Positions 9,006 to 18,117 of a stretch of DNA of 64,000 nucleotides are shown one piece after another. The stretch spans positions 27,604 to 91,603 of the forward strand of contig NZ_CACSIP010000075.1 in assembly GCF_902705885.1 (NCBI RefSeq), in the 5' to 3' direction. Positions within the stretch are counted from its first letter, which is position 1. Each line of letters opens with the position of its first letter. Position numbers and translations under genes: made by a program. The notes beneath the pieces are model-generated. The model saw only the letters and a program-made list of their open reading frames with translations, did no database searches and was not told the origin of the DNA. The DNA is from Mycolicibacterium austroafricanum. Lineage in GTDB: Bacteria > Actinomycetota > Actinomycetes > Mycobacteriales > Mycobacteriaceae.

Positions 9006-9272
9006 TCAGGGCGCCCGGGTGACGACGACGTCGACGGGGTGCGGCAGGATGCCGGGGCGGCCAGGCAGGGAGATCTCGCGCAGGTAGTCGAGCAGCCACT
9101 CGCGGGCGTCGGGTTCGAGCGCACGCGAACGCGCTCCGATGAGGAAGTCCAGCACGGCCTCCCCGCGGCCGAGCGAATCGCGCAACGCGTCGCGGGCATC
9201 GAGGTGTCCGACGATGGTCTCGATCTTCGCCCGCAGTCCATCAAGGGGCAGGGCCGGCCCCGTCACTGTCAC
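9006..9272 (-). CDS. Conserved-looking hypothetical protein
   Basis: An 88-aa reading frame with mycobacterial codon bias and amphipathic helices. Residues 9-65 are Leu/Arg/Asp rich and include ARDALRDSLGRGEAVLDFL. The end is VDVVVTRAP. There is no signal peptide or known motif. The start is GTG at 9272 or 9266. It may be a small cytosolic protein; its reality rests on codon use and on the lack of a better frame here. Confidence 0.45.
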   Translation of the reverse strand: MTVTGPALPLDGLRAKIETIVGHLDARDALRDSLGRGEAVLDFLIGARSRALEPDAREWLLDYLREISLPGRPGILPHPVDVVVTRAP

Positions 9273-9495
9273 TGTCGCCAGTGTCCACCGAAAACCCCGG
9301 TGCGCGGGCTCATCCTCGATGCCGACACTGTTGCGTAGGAATCAGCCCGTCGGATCCGTCGCCGGCTGGAGCGGTGAGCGGACCCGATCCGCACTGCAGT
9401 CCCGTCGCCTCGCATCGGCGACATCACAGCGGCGTTGGTCGAGGATGGGCCGTTCGCGGCCGGTGAGGTGAGCTTTCACGCCGCCAGCGGGCACG

Positions 9496-10692
9496 ATGGG
9501 ACCAATGGACGTGTTGGTGGTCGGGGCCGGGCCGGCGGGGATGGCGTTGGCGGGGGCATGCGGGCGCCTCGGGCTGGTGACCGGACTGCTCGACCCGGCC
9601 CCGGATCGACCGTGGACGGCGACCTACGGGATGTGGAGCCCGGAGCTGCCCGAGGATCTGCCGGCTTCGGTGGTCGCAGCCCGCGCGGCAGGTCGGGCGA
9701 TAGCGCTGACGGAGCACCGGTTGGGGTGGGACTACGCCGTCCTCGACGTGCCGGCGCTGCGGGCGCACCTCGCCGACCGGCTGGCCGGGGTGCAGGTCCT
9801 TGCCGGGCGCGCGGTCGGGTCACCGCAGGCCGGTGTCGTCGCCCTGGCCGATGGGTCGCAGCTGCGGGCCTCAGTCGTGGTCGACGCCGGCGGCCGGTCG
9901 CGTCCGCTGGACCCGACCCCGTCGCGCCGCGCGGCCGCTGCCCAGACTGCGTACGGACTGGTCGTCGACGAAGAAGCCGCTGCGCCGCTGGTCGGGCCCG
10001 GTGACGCACTGTTCATGGATTGGCGCGCCGATCACGGGGAAACCGGCTGGCCGACGTTCCTCTACGTGGTGCCACTCGGGGGTGGCCGGGTGCTGGTCGA
10101 GGAGACTTCGCTGGCGCGCCGGCCGGGGTTGCCGCTGCCGACGTTGCGGCGGCGGCTTCATGCCCGGCTGGCCCGTCACGGCGTGCACCCCCCGACAGAC
10201 GCAGTGTCGGAGAAGGTCTCGTTCCGGGTCGACCATCCGCGACACCGCGGGCCGGGCGTGCTCGGCTTCGGTGCCGCCGCACCGTTGATCCATCCCGCGA
10301 CCGGATTCAGCCTGGCTGCATCCCTGCGTCTCGCTCCGCAGGTCGCCGCCTCGCTCGCCGCGCACCTGCCCGACGGCCCGGGCGACGCTTTGGCCGCGGC
10401 CCGCAAAACCGTCTGGCCGTTTCAGGCGCGGGTAGTCCACCACTTCCGGCGGGTCGGCCTGGAGGCGCTGTTGCGGATGCGCCCGGCCGACGTCCCGGGC
10501 TTCTTCGAGCAGTTCTTCGCCCTGCCCGAGCCTCATCGCTGGACCTACCTCACCGCCCGCGACGACGTCCGCGGCAACGTCGCGGCCCTCACACACCTCT
10601 TCCAGACGTCGAACGGCCGGTTGCGTCGCCACCTCGTCACCTCGGCCCTACGCCCGCCGCTTCACGCCAACGATCCGGCGAGTCTCGCTTGA
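9496..10692 (+). CDS. Lycopene cyclase, CrtY/CrtL flavoprotein type
   Basis: A 398-aa lycopene-cyclase-family protein. The N-terminal FAD motif is VLVVGAGPAGMALAG. The middle has the family block FLYVVPLGGGRVLVEETSL, which contains the catalytic Glu region. The C-terminal half has FGAAAPLIHPATGFSLAASL, another cyclase signature. It folds psi-ends of lycopene into beta-rings, supplying the ring that the CrtU-like enzyme upstream would aromatise. Many mycobacteria use a heterodimeric CrtYc/Yd cyclase instead, so this single-chain type is worth noting. A second ATG at 9505 is also possible; the FAD motif starts right after it. Confidence 0.8.
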   Translation: MGPMDVLVVGAGPAGMALAGACGRLGLVTGLLDPAPDRPWTATYGMWSPELPEDLPASVVAARAAGRAIALTEHRLGWDYAVLDVPALRAHLADRLAGVQVLAGRAVGSPQAGVVALADGSQLRASVVVDAGGRSRPLDPTPSRRAAAAQTAYGLVVDEEAAAPLVGPGDALFMDWRADHGETGWPTFLYVVPLGGGRVLVEETSLARRPGLPLPTLRRRLHARLARHGVHPPTDAVSEKVSFRVDHPRHRGPGVLGFGAAAPLIHPATGFSLAASLRLAPQVAASLAAHLPDGPGDALAAARKTVWPFQARVVHHFRRVGLEALLRMRPADVPGFFEQFFALPEPHRWTYLTARDDVRGNVAALTHLFQTSNGRLRRHLVTSALRPPLHANDPASLA

Positions 10693-10704
10693 CGCCGGTG
10701 CCCG

Positions 10705-12228
10705 CTACACCATCGGTGCGTACTGCGCGGTCACGGCGGCTGCGGACAATCTGGCGGGCAACCTGACAGTGAAAGTCGTTGTGCCGGAATCGCAATCGGC
10801 ACTGACAGATCCGCCGTGCGCCTCGACGATGGATGCGGCGATCGACAGGCCCAGTCCGAAACTGCCTGCCTCACGGGACCGCGATTTGTCGGCGCGGACG
10901 AACCGCTCGAACAGGTGAGGGAGCAACTCTCGGTCGATGCCGGGGCCGTCGTCGGTCACCGTCAGCTCAACGTGTCCGGTGCCGTCCTCGGAGGTTTCGG
11001 CGACGAGCGTGGTGGTCACCGTGGTGCCTGCCGGTGTGTGCACTCGGGCGTTGGACAACAGGTTGGCCAGCGTCTGGTGCAGCCGGGCCCGGTCCCCACG
11101 CACCCAGACCGCACCGTCGGGCGCCTCGACCGACCAGTGATGCGCGGGTGCCGACACCGCGGCGTCGTTGACGGCGTCGACGACGATCTCGGTGAGGTTC
11201 ACATCGTCGGTGTCGAGATCCTGGCCCTCGTCGAGCCGGGCCAGCAGCAGCAGGTCTGCGACCAGCGCATGCATTCGCTGCGTCTCGGCCTCGATGCGCG
11301 CCAGGGAGTACTCGGTGGTCTCGGGCAGCACCGAGCTGTCCTGTCGGGTCAACTGCGCGTAGCCGTGGATGGCGGCCAGCGGCGTGCGGAGTTCGTGGCT
11401 GGCGTCGGTGACGAACTGGCGCATGCGCCGGTCGGATGCGGCGACATCGGCCAGCGCGTGTTCGACGTGATCGAGCAGCCTGTTCAGCGTGTCACCGACG
11501 AGCCCGACCTCGGTCCGGGGATCGGTGTCACCGGCGGGCACCCGCACGGTGATCGCGTGGTTGTCCCGGTCGAGGGGAAGTGTCGCCACCTCCGCGGCCG
11601 TCGCGGCGACACGGCGAAGCGGGCGCAACGCGAGGCCGACGATCGCGACGGTGAACAGCGCCGCGATCACCAGGGCCAGCGCGGTCATGCCGGCGACGAC
11701 TGCCGTCGCCCGCACCATCGCCACCCATGCCGGTGACCGCGACACCCCGGTCACCAGGATCTCGTCACCGTCACCGGGGTGACTGACCATCCGGTACCAG
11801 TCCAGTCCGGGTAGTTGGACCGTGCGCGGCTGCGCGCCGGGCGGCGGCAGGTCCTCGATGGCTGCGACGGCCGCCGGCGGCAACGGCTCAGCTTCACCGT
11901 CGACGAAGTGCGCCGAGTCGACGACCCTGCCGTTCTGGATCAGCGCGATCACGTTGCCGGGTGCCTGGCCCATGACGAACGTGAGCGGCTTCATCGCCCC
12001 CGGCGGCGGCAGCTCGCCGGTGGGCAGCGGCGTGCTCCGGTACTTGGTCACCGTCTTGCTGAATCCATCCGCGGCGCCGGACAGCTGAGCGTCGATCATG
12101 CCGAGCATCGAGGACCGCATGGTCAGGATCGCCATCGTCCCGAACGTCGCCAGCGCGACCGCGACGACGACTGAAACGCCGACGGCGAGTTGACGTCGAA
12201 GACTCCAGCTCTTCCAGGTTCGCTTCAT
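10705..12228 (-). CDS. Sensor histidine kinase, OmpR-partner class (TrcS-like in size)
   Basis: A 507-aa membrane kinase. TM1 lies at about 13-37, an extracytoplasmic sensor at 40-165 and TM2 at 172-200, followed by HAMP and the H-box TDASHELRTPLAAI with His278. The N-box (NLLSNARVHTP), G1 (DDGPGID) and G2 (GLGLSIA) ATP-binding motifs follow. Translation starts at ATG 12228, overlapping the regulator's stop (ATGA). Length and gene order match mycobacterial TrcS (about 509 aa), but I cannot confirm orthology. The stimulus is unknown. Confidence 0.85.
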   Translation of the reverse strand: MKRTWKSWSLRRQLAVGVSVVVAVALATFGTMAILTMRSSMLGMIDAQLSGAADGFSKTVTKYRSTPLPTGELPPPGAMKPLTFVMGQAPGNVIALIQNGRVVDSAHFVDGEAEPLPPAAVAAIEDLPPPGAQPRTVQLPGLDWYRMVSHPGDGDEILVTGVSRSPAWVAMVRATAVVAGMTALALVIAALFTVAIVGLALRPLRRVAATAAEVATLPLDRDNHAITVRVPAGDTDPRTEVGLVGDTLNRLLDHVEHALADVAASDRRMRQFVTDASHELRTPLAAIHGYAQLTRQDSSVLPETTEYSLARIEAETQRMHALVADLLLLARLDEGQDLDTDDVNLTEIVVDAVNDAAVSAPAHHWSVEAPDGAVWVRGDRARLHQTLANLLSNARVHTPAGTTVTTTLVAETSEDGTGHVELTVTDDGPGIDRELLPHLFERFVRADKSRSREAGSFGLGLSIAASIVEAHGGSVSADCDSGTTTFTVRLPARLSAAAVTAQYAPMV

Positions 12229-12995
12229 TCCGGCGGTCGCAGCATGTACCCGACACCACGCACGGTGTGCAGCATCGGCTCGCGGTCGGTGTCGATCTTC
12301 TTGCGCAGGTACGAGACGTACAGGTCGACGATGCTGGTACGCCCGCCGAAGTCGTAGTCCCACACCTGACGCAGTATCTCGTTGCGGCTCAGGGCCCGTC
12401 GCGGGTTGCGCATCATCATCCGCAATAGATCGAACTCGGTGGACGTCAACGAGATCGGCACCCCGCCACGGGTGACCTCGCGGCTCGCGACATCGAGTGC
12501 GAGATCGCCCACCTTCAGTGACTCGTCGTCGGCAGGGGTGAGGTAGGCCGTTCTGCGCAACAGCCCTCGCAACCGGGCGACGAGTTCCTCGAGCGAGAAC
12601 GGTTTGGTCATGTAGTCATCGCCGCCGGCGGTCAGCCCGGTGACCCTGTCGGCCACCGAGTCACGCGCGGTGAGGAACAGCGTGGGTGTGTAGGTGCCGG
12701 ATTCACGAATCTGCGTCAGCACACCGAGCCCGTCGGTGTCGGGCAACATGATGTCGAGCACGAGCAGGTCAGGGGTGTTGGCCCGGTACTTGTCGACGGC
12801 CTCCGCGGCATCGTGGGCGACGTCGATCTCCCACCCTTCGTAACGCAACGCCATCCGGACCAGGTTGGTCAGGGCGCGTTCGTCGTCGACGAGCAGCACC
12901 CGGATGGCCGATCCGTCCACGCGGTACATCTTGGGCAGCTGGCCCAGGATCGCGCGACGGGGTGCGTGCTTGTTGTTCACCGGCGCAGACGTCAC
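12225..12995 (-). CDS. OmpR/PhoB-family response regulator
   Basis: A 256-aa regulator. The receiver domain (about 31-145) has the acidic pair VDDE, phospho-acceptor Asp81 in LLVLDIMLP, and the Lys of TKPFSLEE. The winged-helix domain (about 160-255) contains LTSTEFDLL and ends RTVRGVGYMLRPPE-like. It is translationally coupled to the kinase downstream. GTG 12995 gives a 30-residue N-tail; an internal ATG at 12929 is an alternative start. It is divergent from the sigma-factor gene, with about 160 bp between. Confidence 0.88.
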   Translation of the reverse strand: MTSAPVNNKHAPRRAILGQLPKMYRVDGSAIRVLLVDDERALTNLVRMALRYEGWEIDVAHDAAEAVDKYRANTPDLLVLDIMLPDTDGLGVLTQIRESGTYTPTLFLTARDSVADRVTGLTAGGDDYMTKPFSLEELVARLRGLLRRTAYLTPADDESLKVGDLALDVASREVTRGGVPISLTSTEFDLLRMMMRNPRRALSRNEILRQVWDYDFGGRTSIVDLYVSYLRKKIDTDREPMLHTVRGVGYMLRPPE

Positions 12996-13158
12996 CGATC
13001 CATTGTCGCGCCTGCGCCGGCCACTGACCAGTGTTCATAGACGTTTCATATCTACGGGCCGTCGGCACCTCCCACGTGCATCGAGCTGGGCCCCGCGATC
13101 TTTTGTGTTCGATGTGAGAATCCCCGATGTGCCCGATGACGGTCCTACCGTCGTACCC

Positions 13159-13809
13159 ATGAAACCTGTGACAGCAGAACGTGAATCGATGATGCACTAC
13201 AAGGATGGGCACGAATGTCCGGATTTGGCAGCTTGTTTCGAGCGCGAGGTGATGCCGTTGCGGGCGGAGTTGTTGCGGGCGGCGGCACGGCTGACCAATG
13301 GTGGCGCCGGTACCGAAGATCTGCTGCAGGACGCGCTTCTTCGCGCCTTCCGCAGCTACGGGACGTTCAGCCCCGGGACGAACGCCAGAGCCTGGATGCA
13401 CCAGATCCTGAGGAACACGTGGATCAACAACTATCGAGCCTCACAGAGGCGGGTGGCCGAGGTGTCCATGGAGGCCGTCGCCGAACATACCGGCGACGAT
13501 ACCGGCGCACAGGGAACATTGTCCGCTGAGCAGACATTCCTTGCGGCACAGCCCGATAACGCAGTGCGGGCGGCGTTGGCGGTGCTGAACGAGGACTTCC
13601 GGAAAGTGGTGTACCTGACGGATATCGAAGGCTATCCGTACGCAGAGGTGGCCGCCATGATGAACACTCCTGTCGGCACGGTGATGTCGAGGCTGCACCG
13701 GGCACGGCGCCAGTTGCGCCTGCTGTTGGGTGATGCTGCGCGTCGGCGGCGGCTCATCGACACGCGTCAGCAGGTTGATGTCATCGATGACCTGCGTGCC
13801 GCCGGGTGA
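13159..13809 (+). CDS. ECF sigma factor, SigH/SigR-like
   Basis: A 216-aa protein, the same length as M. tuberculosis SigH. Region 2 has TEDLLQDALLRAFRSYGTFSPGTN-like helices and LRNTWINNYRASQRR. Region 4 has YPYAEVAAMM and the recognition helix GTVMSRLHRARRQLR, all close to SigH. SigH-type factors answer oxidative and heat stress under a zinc anti-sigma factor (RshA). No small ZAS-type anti-sigma gene with an HxxxCxxC motif follows; the next gene is a lipoprotein-like serine hydrolase. ATG 13159 was chosen over the ATG pair at 13189/13192. Confidence 0.85.
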   Translation: MKPVTAERESMMHYKDGHECPDLAACFEREVMPLRAELLRAAARLTNGGAGTEDLLQDALLRAFRSYGTFSPGTNARAWMHQILRNTWINNYRASQRRVAEVSMEAVAEHTGDDTGAQGTLSAEQTFLAAQPDNAVRAALAVLNEDFRKVVYLTDIEGYPYAEVAAMMNTPVGTVMSRLHRARRQLRLLLGDAARRRRLIDTRQQVDVIDDLRAAG

Positions 13810-13851
13810 GTGCCGTCGCGCCGGTCAGCGGACCGGGCTACCGTCGATCTG

Positions 13852-15360
13852 GTGACGGTGTCAGGATCGTGCCTCGGCCGGGTCTCCGCGGTCGGTGCTG
13901 TCCTGCTCATCCTCGGCGCGGTCCCTGCGTGCGAACGCGCCGCGCCCCCGCCGCCGGCCGCCTCCCCGCCGGCCACGTCGACACCGACGACCGCGCCGAC
14001 GCCGCCTCCGCCGGCACCTCACGGGTGGGACATGTCGGCGGCGCGTGAGTTCCCCACCGTCGCGCGGCTGGTGCAAAACGCGATCGCGGCGCACCGTCTG
14101 CCAGGCGCGGTGGTCCAGATCGGGCACGCCGGCAAGGTCGTCTTCCACCAGGCCTTCGGGGTACGCAAGCTCGCCGGCGAACCTGGCCTCGACGGGGCGC
14201 CCGCGCCTGCGGAGCCGATGACCGAGGACACGATCTTCGATCTGGCGTCGCTGACGAAGAGCCTCGCGACGACGACGGCCTTCTTACAGCTCTACGAACA
14301 AGGCCGGGTGCAGATCGACGAACCCGTGCAGTCGTATCTGCCGGAGTTCAACCCGGCAGCAGATCCGCGGCGCGCGCAGGTGACGCTGCGCATGCTGCTC
14401 ACGCACACGTCGGGCATCGCGGGCGATCTGAGCCTGGACGGTCCGTGGGGGCTGGACAGCGCCGACAAGGCCGACGGCGTTCGGCGTGCCCTCGCCGCGC
14501 TTGTGGTGTTCGATCCCGGGCTGTTCCACTACTCCGACATCAACTTCATCCTGCTCGGTGTGCTGATCGAACGGCTCACCGGCGAGACGATCGATGTCTA
14601 CGTCGACGACAACGTGTTCACGCCGCTGGGCATGACCGACACCCACTATCTGCCGCCGGCCAAAGCGTGCGGGCCGCATCGGATCACGGGGAATGCGCTC
14701 TCGGTCGACCCCCTGGCGGAGCACGTGGCGCAGTGCCCGGAGGGCACGTGGAGTACCGATCTGCTGGGCCGGGTGGCGCCGACGGCCCGCAACGAAGATA
14801 GCCACGACGATCCGGCCAGGAACCCGGACTACTTCCACCCGCTCCGCGGTACCGTGCACGATCCGACGGCACGCCGGATGGGTGGCGTGACCGGCAGTGC
14901 CGGGGTGTTCTCGACGGCGCACGACGTCGGCCGGTTCGCGCAGGCACTGCTCGATCGCCTCGCCGGCCGGCCGAGCCCGTTTCCGCTGAGACAATCGACG
15001 GCGGAGTTGATGACAACGCCGCAGCAGCCCGGACACACCGCTCAACAGCTCGACGCAGCGCACGCTGCGACGGACACCCGGTTCGCACCGAACTATCCGG
15101 CAGTGGGTGGCCAGAACCTTCGGGGGCTCGGCTGGGACATCGATACCGGCCAATCCAGGCCGCGGGGTGTGGTCTTTCCCGTCGGCAGCTTCGGCCACAC
15201 CGGCTTCACGGGGACAACTGTGTGGATCGACCCGGGTTCAGACACTTACGTGGTCGTCCTCGCGAACGTCATCCACCAGCGTGGGGGACCGCCGATCGCG
15301 GCGCTGAGCGGCCAGGTGGCCACGGCGGCGGCCCGGGAACTGCATCTGTACGGCCGCTAG
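13852..15360 (+). CDS. Secreted beta-lactamase/DD-peptidase-fold serine hydrolase
   Basis: A 502-aa penicillin-recognising-fold (class C/AmpC-like) enzyme. A signal sequence ends at VPAC (Cys near 24), a poor but possible lipobox, followed by a Pro/Ala/Thr-rich linker to about residue 55. Active-site motifs are visible: S133-L-T-K136, Y227-S-D229 (YxN position) and H449-T-G (KTG position). Such proteins are carboxypeptidases, esterases or beta-lactamases of the envelope. The YSD and HTG variants fit the esterase/DD-peptidase branch rather than a classical beta-lactamase. It starts 42 nt after the sigma factor, so co-expression is possible. Confidence 0.8.
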   Translation: MTVSGSCLGRVSAVGAVLLILGAVPACERAAPPPPAASPPATSTPTTAPTPPPPAPHGWDMSAAREFPTVARLVQNAIAAHRLPGAVVQIGHAGKVVFHQAFGVRKLAGEPGLDGAPAPAEPMTEDTIFDLASLTKSLATTTAFLQLYEQGRVQIDEPVQSYLPEFNPAADPRRAQVTLRMLLTHTSGIAGDLSLDGPWGLDSADKADGVRRALAALVVFDPGLFHYSDINFILLGVLIERLTGETIDVYVDDNVFTPLGMTDTHYLPPAKACGPHRITGNALSVDPLAEHVAQCPEGTWSTDLLGRVAPTARNEDSHDDPARNPDYFHPLRGTVHDPTARRMGGVTGSAGVFSTAHDVGRFAQALLDRLAGRPSPFPLRQSTAELMTTPQQPGHTAQQLDAAHAATDTRFAPNYPAVGGQNLRGLGWDIDTGQSRPRGVVFPVGSFGHTGFTGTTVWIDPGSDTYVVVLANVIHQRGGPPIAALSGQVATAAARELHLYGR

Positions 15361-15368
15361 CGGGTCGG

Positions 15369-16493
15369 CTACCTGCTCGGTCTCGTGGTGATGTGGATGT
15401 GGTCGTAGTGGCCGTAGCCCGATCCTCGCGGACCTGCAGGGGTGTAGTACGTGCCGCGCCAGATCGCATCCTGCAAGCCGAACCGGCCCGCGTTGCCCAT
15501 CACGAACGCGAGGATCTCGTCTCCGAGCGCGATGCCCGCGGCGCTGCCGTGATTCGGGATCATCACGTCGATCGCCAGGCCTCTCGGATGCCACGGTTTG
15601 GAGTCCGGGCGCACTCCGTCGATGTGGGCGATCTGGGGAAATCGGGCGCTGATGGCGCGGGCGGCCAGGATGGTGTTGGGCTGCAGGCCTGTCTCCCGTG
15701 CGACGCCGACCGGCAACGCCTCCGGGACATCCACGCTCGCCGCCGCCAGCGGCGAGGCGATTTCGGGGGGAGGCGGCGCGGGCATCGCGATGATCGCCGG
15801 GTCGGGCGGCGCCGGGGCGCCCAGCGGTGGAGGAGGTGTGGCGGGGTTGTCGAACACTGCCTGCTGCTGTGGTGTCAACGCCGCGTACTGCGCCTCCGCG
15901 TCGGCGATCTGTCGCTGGAGTTCGTCCCACTTGCCCTGTAGGTCTTCGTGCACCGCGGCGGAGCGCTCGGCGGCGGCGCGAGCGTCGGCGGCCGCTGTCT
16001 GCGAGGCTCGGGCGGCCTCGGCAGCACGCGCACGAGCGAGCTGGAGGGCGTTCACCCGATTGGACATCTCCGCCGGCATCGTCCGCTGCGCCCACATCTG
16101 GTCGATCAGCTGTTGCGGCGAGTCGGCGGTCAGCACCGCGGCCAACAGGCCGGTGCGCCCACTCATGTACATCGTGGCCGCCAGGCGGTCGACAGCGGAC
16201 TGGTAGGTCTGCAGTTGGGAGTTCGCGCCCTCGAGCGCCGCCAGCTCGACGCGGTGGCGTTCCTCGGCCGTTGTCTGAGCCGCCAGCTTGGCGTCGAGAT
16301 CGGATTGCGCGGCGCTCACGGCCTCGCGGGTCTGCACCGCCTGTTGGGACACCTCGTTGAGCCTGGCCAGCGCGTCAGCCGCGGGATCTGCCCGCACGCC
16401 GCCCAGCACCGACAGCGCCAGCATCACCGCGACGGTCATCGCGCCACACGCTGTCCGCAGAAGCGCGCGGTGGACCCTGCCCATTCGTGTCAA
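15369..16493 (-). CDS. Secreted coiled-coil protein with M15-like (ARB_07466-type) C-terminal domain
   Basis: A 374-aa exported protein. A signal peptide covers residues 1-36, then a long Ala/Gln/Glu coiled coil (about 40-220), like the N-termini of RipC/FtsX-partner hydrolases. A Pro-rich linker (225-260) follows. The C-terminal domain (265-374) has HPRGLAIDVMIP, and GYGHYDHIHIT near the end. The His/Asp/His arrangement is that of M15-type zinc carboxypeptidase relatives. A role in peptidoglycan remodelling or hydrolase activation is likely but inferred. It is convergent with the serine hydrolase, 8 nt apart. Confidence 0.7.
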   Translation of the reverse strand: MTRMGRVHRALLRTACGAMTVAVMLALSVLGGVRADPAADALARLNEVSQQAVQTREAVSAAQSDLDAKLAAQTTAEERHRVELAALEGANSQLQTYQSAVDRLAATMYMSGRTGLLAAVLTADSPQQLIDQMWAQRTMPAEMSNRVNALQLARARAAEAARASQTAAADARAAAERSAAVHEDLQGKWDELQRQIADAEAQYAALTPQQQAVFDNPATPPPPLGAPAPPDPAIIAMPAPPPPEIASPLAAASVDVPEALPVGVARETGLQPNTILAARAISARFPQIAHIDGVRPDSKPWHPRGLAIDVMIPNHGSAAGIALGDEILAFVMGNAGRFGLQDAIWRGTYYTPAGPRGSGYGHYDHIHITTRPSR

Positions 16494-16633
16494 CCAAAAG
16501 ATCCTTCGCTGCGGGTACCGATCACGGTCCGGCTACGTGTCCTCGGACACGGTAGCCGGTCGATGGCATGGCCGCTCGGCCAGCCCGCGGCCGCCGACCG
16601 GACGAAGGCAATTGCCGCCGGAGCTGCCGCTAC

Positions 16634-17925
16634 TCAGCCCGCGATCGAGTCTCGGACGTCGAGCATCGCCGTGTCGGCCGCCGAGCGCCCCGCCCCCAGG
16701 CCGACGGCGTCGTACGCCGAAAGCGGGCTGGTGACCGTTTTCGGGAAGAGCCGGGTGAACGCCTCGTCGACTGCGCGGTCGCGCGCTGCCAGCACGGGCA
16801 GCAACCGGTCGTCGCGTTGCAGTTCCTCGGTGACCGACGAACTGGTTGCGGCGAGTCGCTCCCCGATCCGGGTGGCGTAGGCGACCAGGAAGGACAGCCG
16901 AAACGACTTCGTACGCGACTGACCACGAACGTCGTGCCGGCGTCCGGCGACCACATCGCCCGGCTGGCCTGTACCAGCAGCGACGTCGTGAGCAGATCGA
17001 CGACGTCCAGATCGCTGTCGGCGCCGACGTTGACGACGCAGCCCAGGTCCTTGTGCCAGACGGTGCGGCACCGGTTGGCCTCTGCGACGGCCTGCACGAG
17101 GGCGACCTTCGCCGCCACGTAGGGGTTGTCGATCCAGACCCTGCGCGCCGCGGCGACGGATGGCCGTCCATGGTCGTGATCGGCGACCGCTTCCCGCAAG
17201 GAGTGCCGAACCATCAGTGCCTGCGCTTTTGCTGACAGCGCCTCGGCCTCGTCGGGAAACTCAGTGGCCTCGGCCTTGGCCAGCAATGCGCGCACCCGCG
17301 AAAGCATCTTCTCGTCGACCTCGTCGACCACAGCGGCCAGCTGGCGGTGCGAACCCGGCAGCGGAAGCAGCGCCTCCATCGCGGGGATCCTCCCCAGGAG
17401 GTTCAGGACTTGCAGGACGACGGTCAGTACGCTGCACTCGTCGGCAGAATGTGAAGCAGCCCAGCGCCGCATCTGCGGGGCGGTCGCCGACGACCCGACC
17501 GCCGCCGCGATGTCGTCGAGCGCCACGCGCCACCGCGGGTGCAGCGTGCCCACCGAGTATCGCCGGGACTCCAGCACGATGGCCTCGTCCAGGTAGCGTG
17601 CGGTGTCTGCGTCCACCCTCCGGCGCGCGATCTCGTGGAGATCAGTCGGCGACCACCCATGTTCCCAAGCCGCTCGGATCGCCTCGTGCACGGCGAGGTC
17701 GGCGGCAACGTCGAGTTCGCGCTCGTAACCACGGGACTGTTCCAACAGCTCGGCCGCGCGTTGTGAGGTGGCGACGGCGGCAGCCGTACTCAATGAGATG
17801 ACGAGACGCTCGAGGATCTGCGCCCGATCGGGCCCTGGATCCGGCCCGACGTGTTCGCGTCCGGTGGCCGACCGGCGTCGGTGCTTCTGCTTGACCTTCC
17901 GCCGCTCGCGGTTGCGCTTGCCCAT
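16634..17925 (-). pseudogene. DUF2786-domain protein, frameshifted
   Basis: From ATG 17925 the frame encodes a Lys/Arg-rich N-terminus (MGKRNRERRKVKQKHRR) and helices. The DUF2786 block (MLSRVRALLAKAEATEFPDEAEAL) then runs to about nucleotide 16930. There the same-strand homologous protein continues in another frame as GQSRTKSFRLSFLVAYATRI and on to SAADTAMLDVRDSIAG, ending at 16634. The original frame runs on to 16630 as low-complexity Arg/Ser/Pro, typical of a wrong frame. A net one-base deletion near 16921-16930 explains this. Either the gene is broken or the assembly has an error. DUF2786 proteins have no firm function. Confidence 0.75.
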
Positions 17926-18117
17926 GTCCGGAATTGTGGCCGCAGGGTCCGACAGTCGACAGGAGGCGCGGCCACGCTGCGGCGCCAGACTCAGCCGATG
18001 CATTCCAGATCGCCCCGGTTCATTTCCCCGTGTCTCCGGCCGGCCGGTTAGGCTTGGTAACCAAATGGCGCAGCTCAGCCCCCGCTCGCCTGGTTCAGGG
18101 ACTGGTTGGAGGAGCCC

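Noticed and set aside
14284..15198. 304-codon minus-strand frame inside the serine hydrolase gene
   Set aside because: Antisense to the SxxK/YSD/HTG enzyme, with no protein-like pattern.
13852..15360. Serine hydrolase as a true beta-lactamase resistance gene
   Set aside because: YSD and HTG replace the usual YAN and KTG, and the long size with Pro-rich linker fits envelope esterase/carboxypeptidase relatives better.
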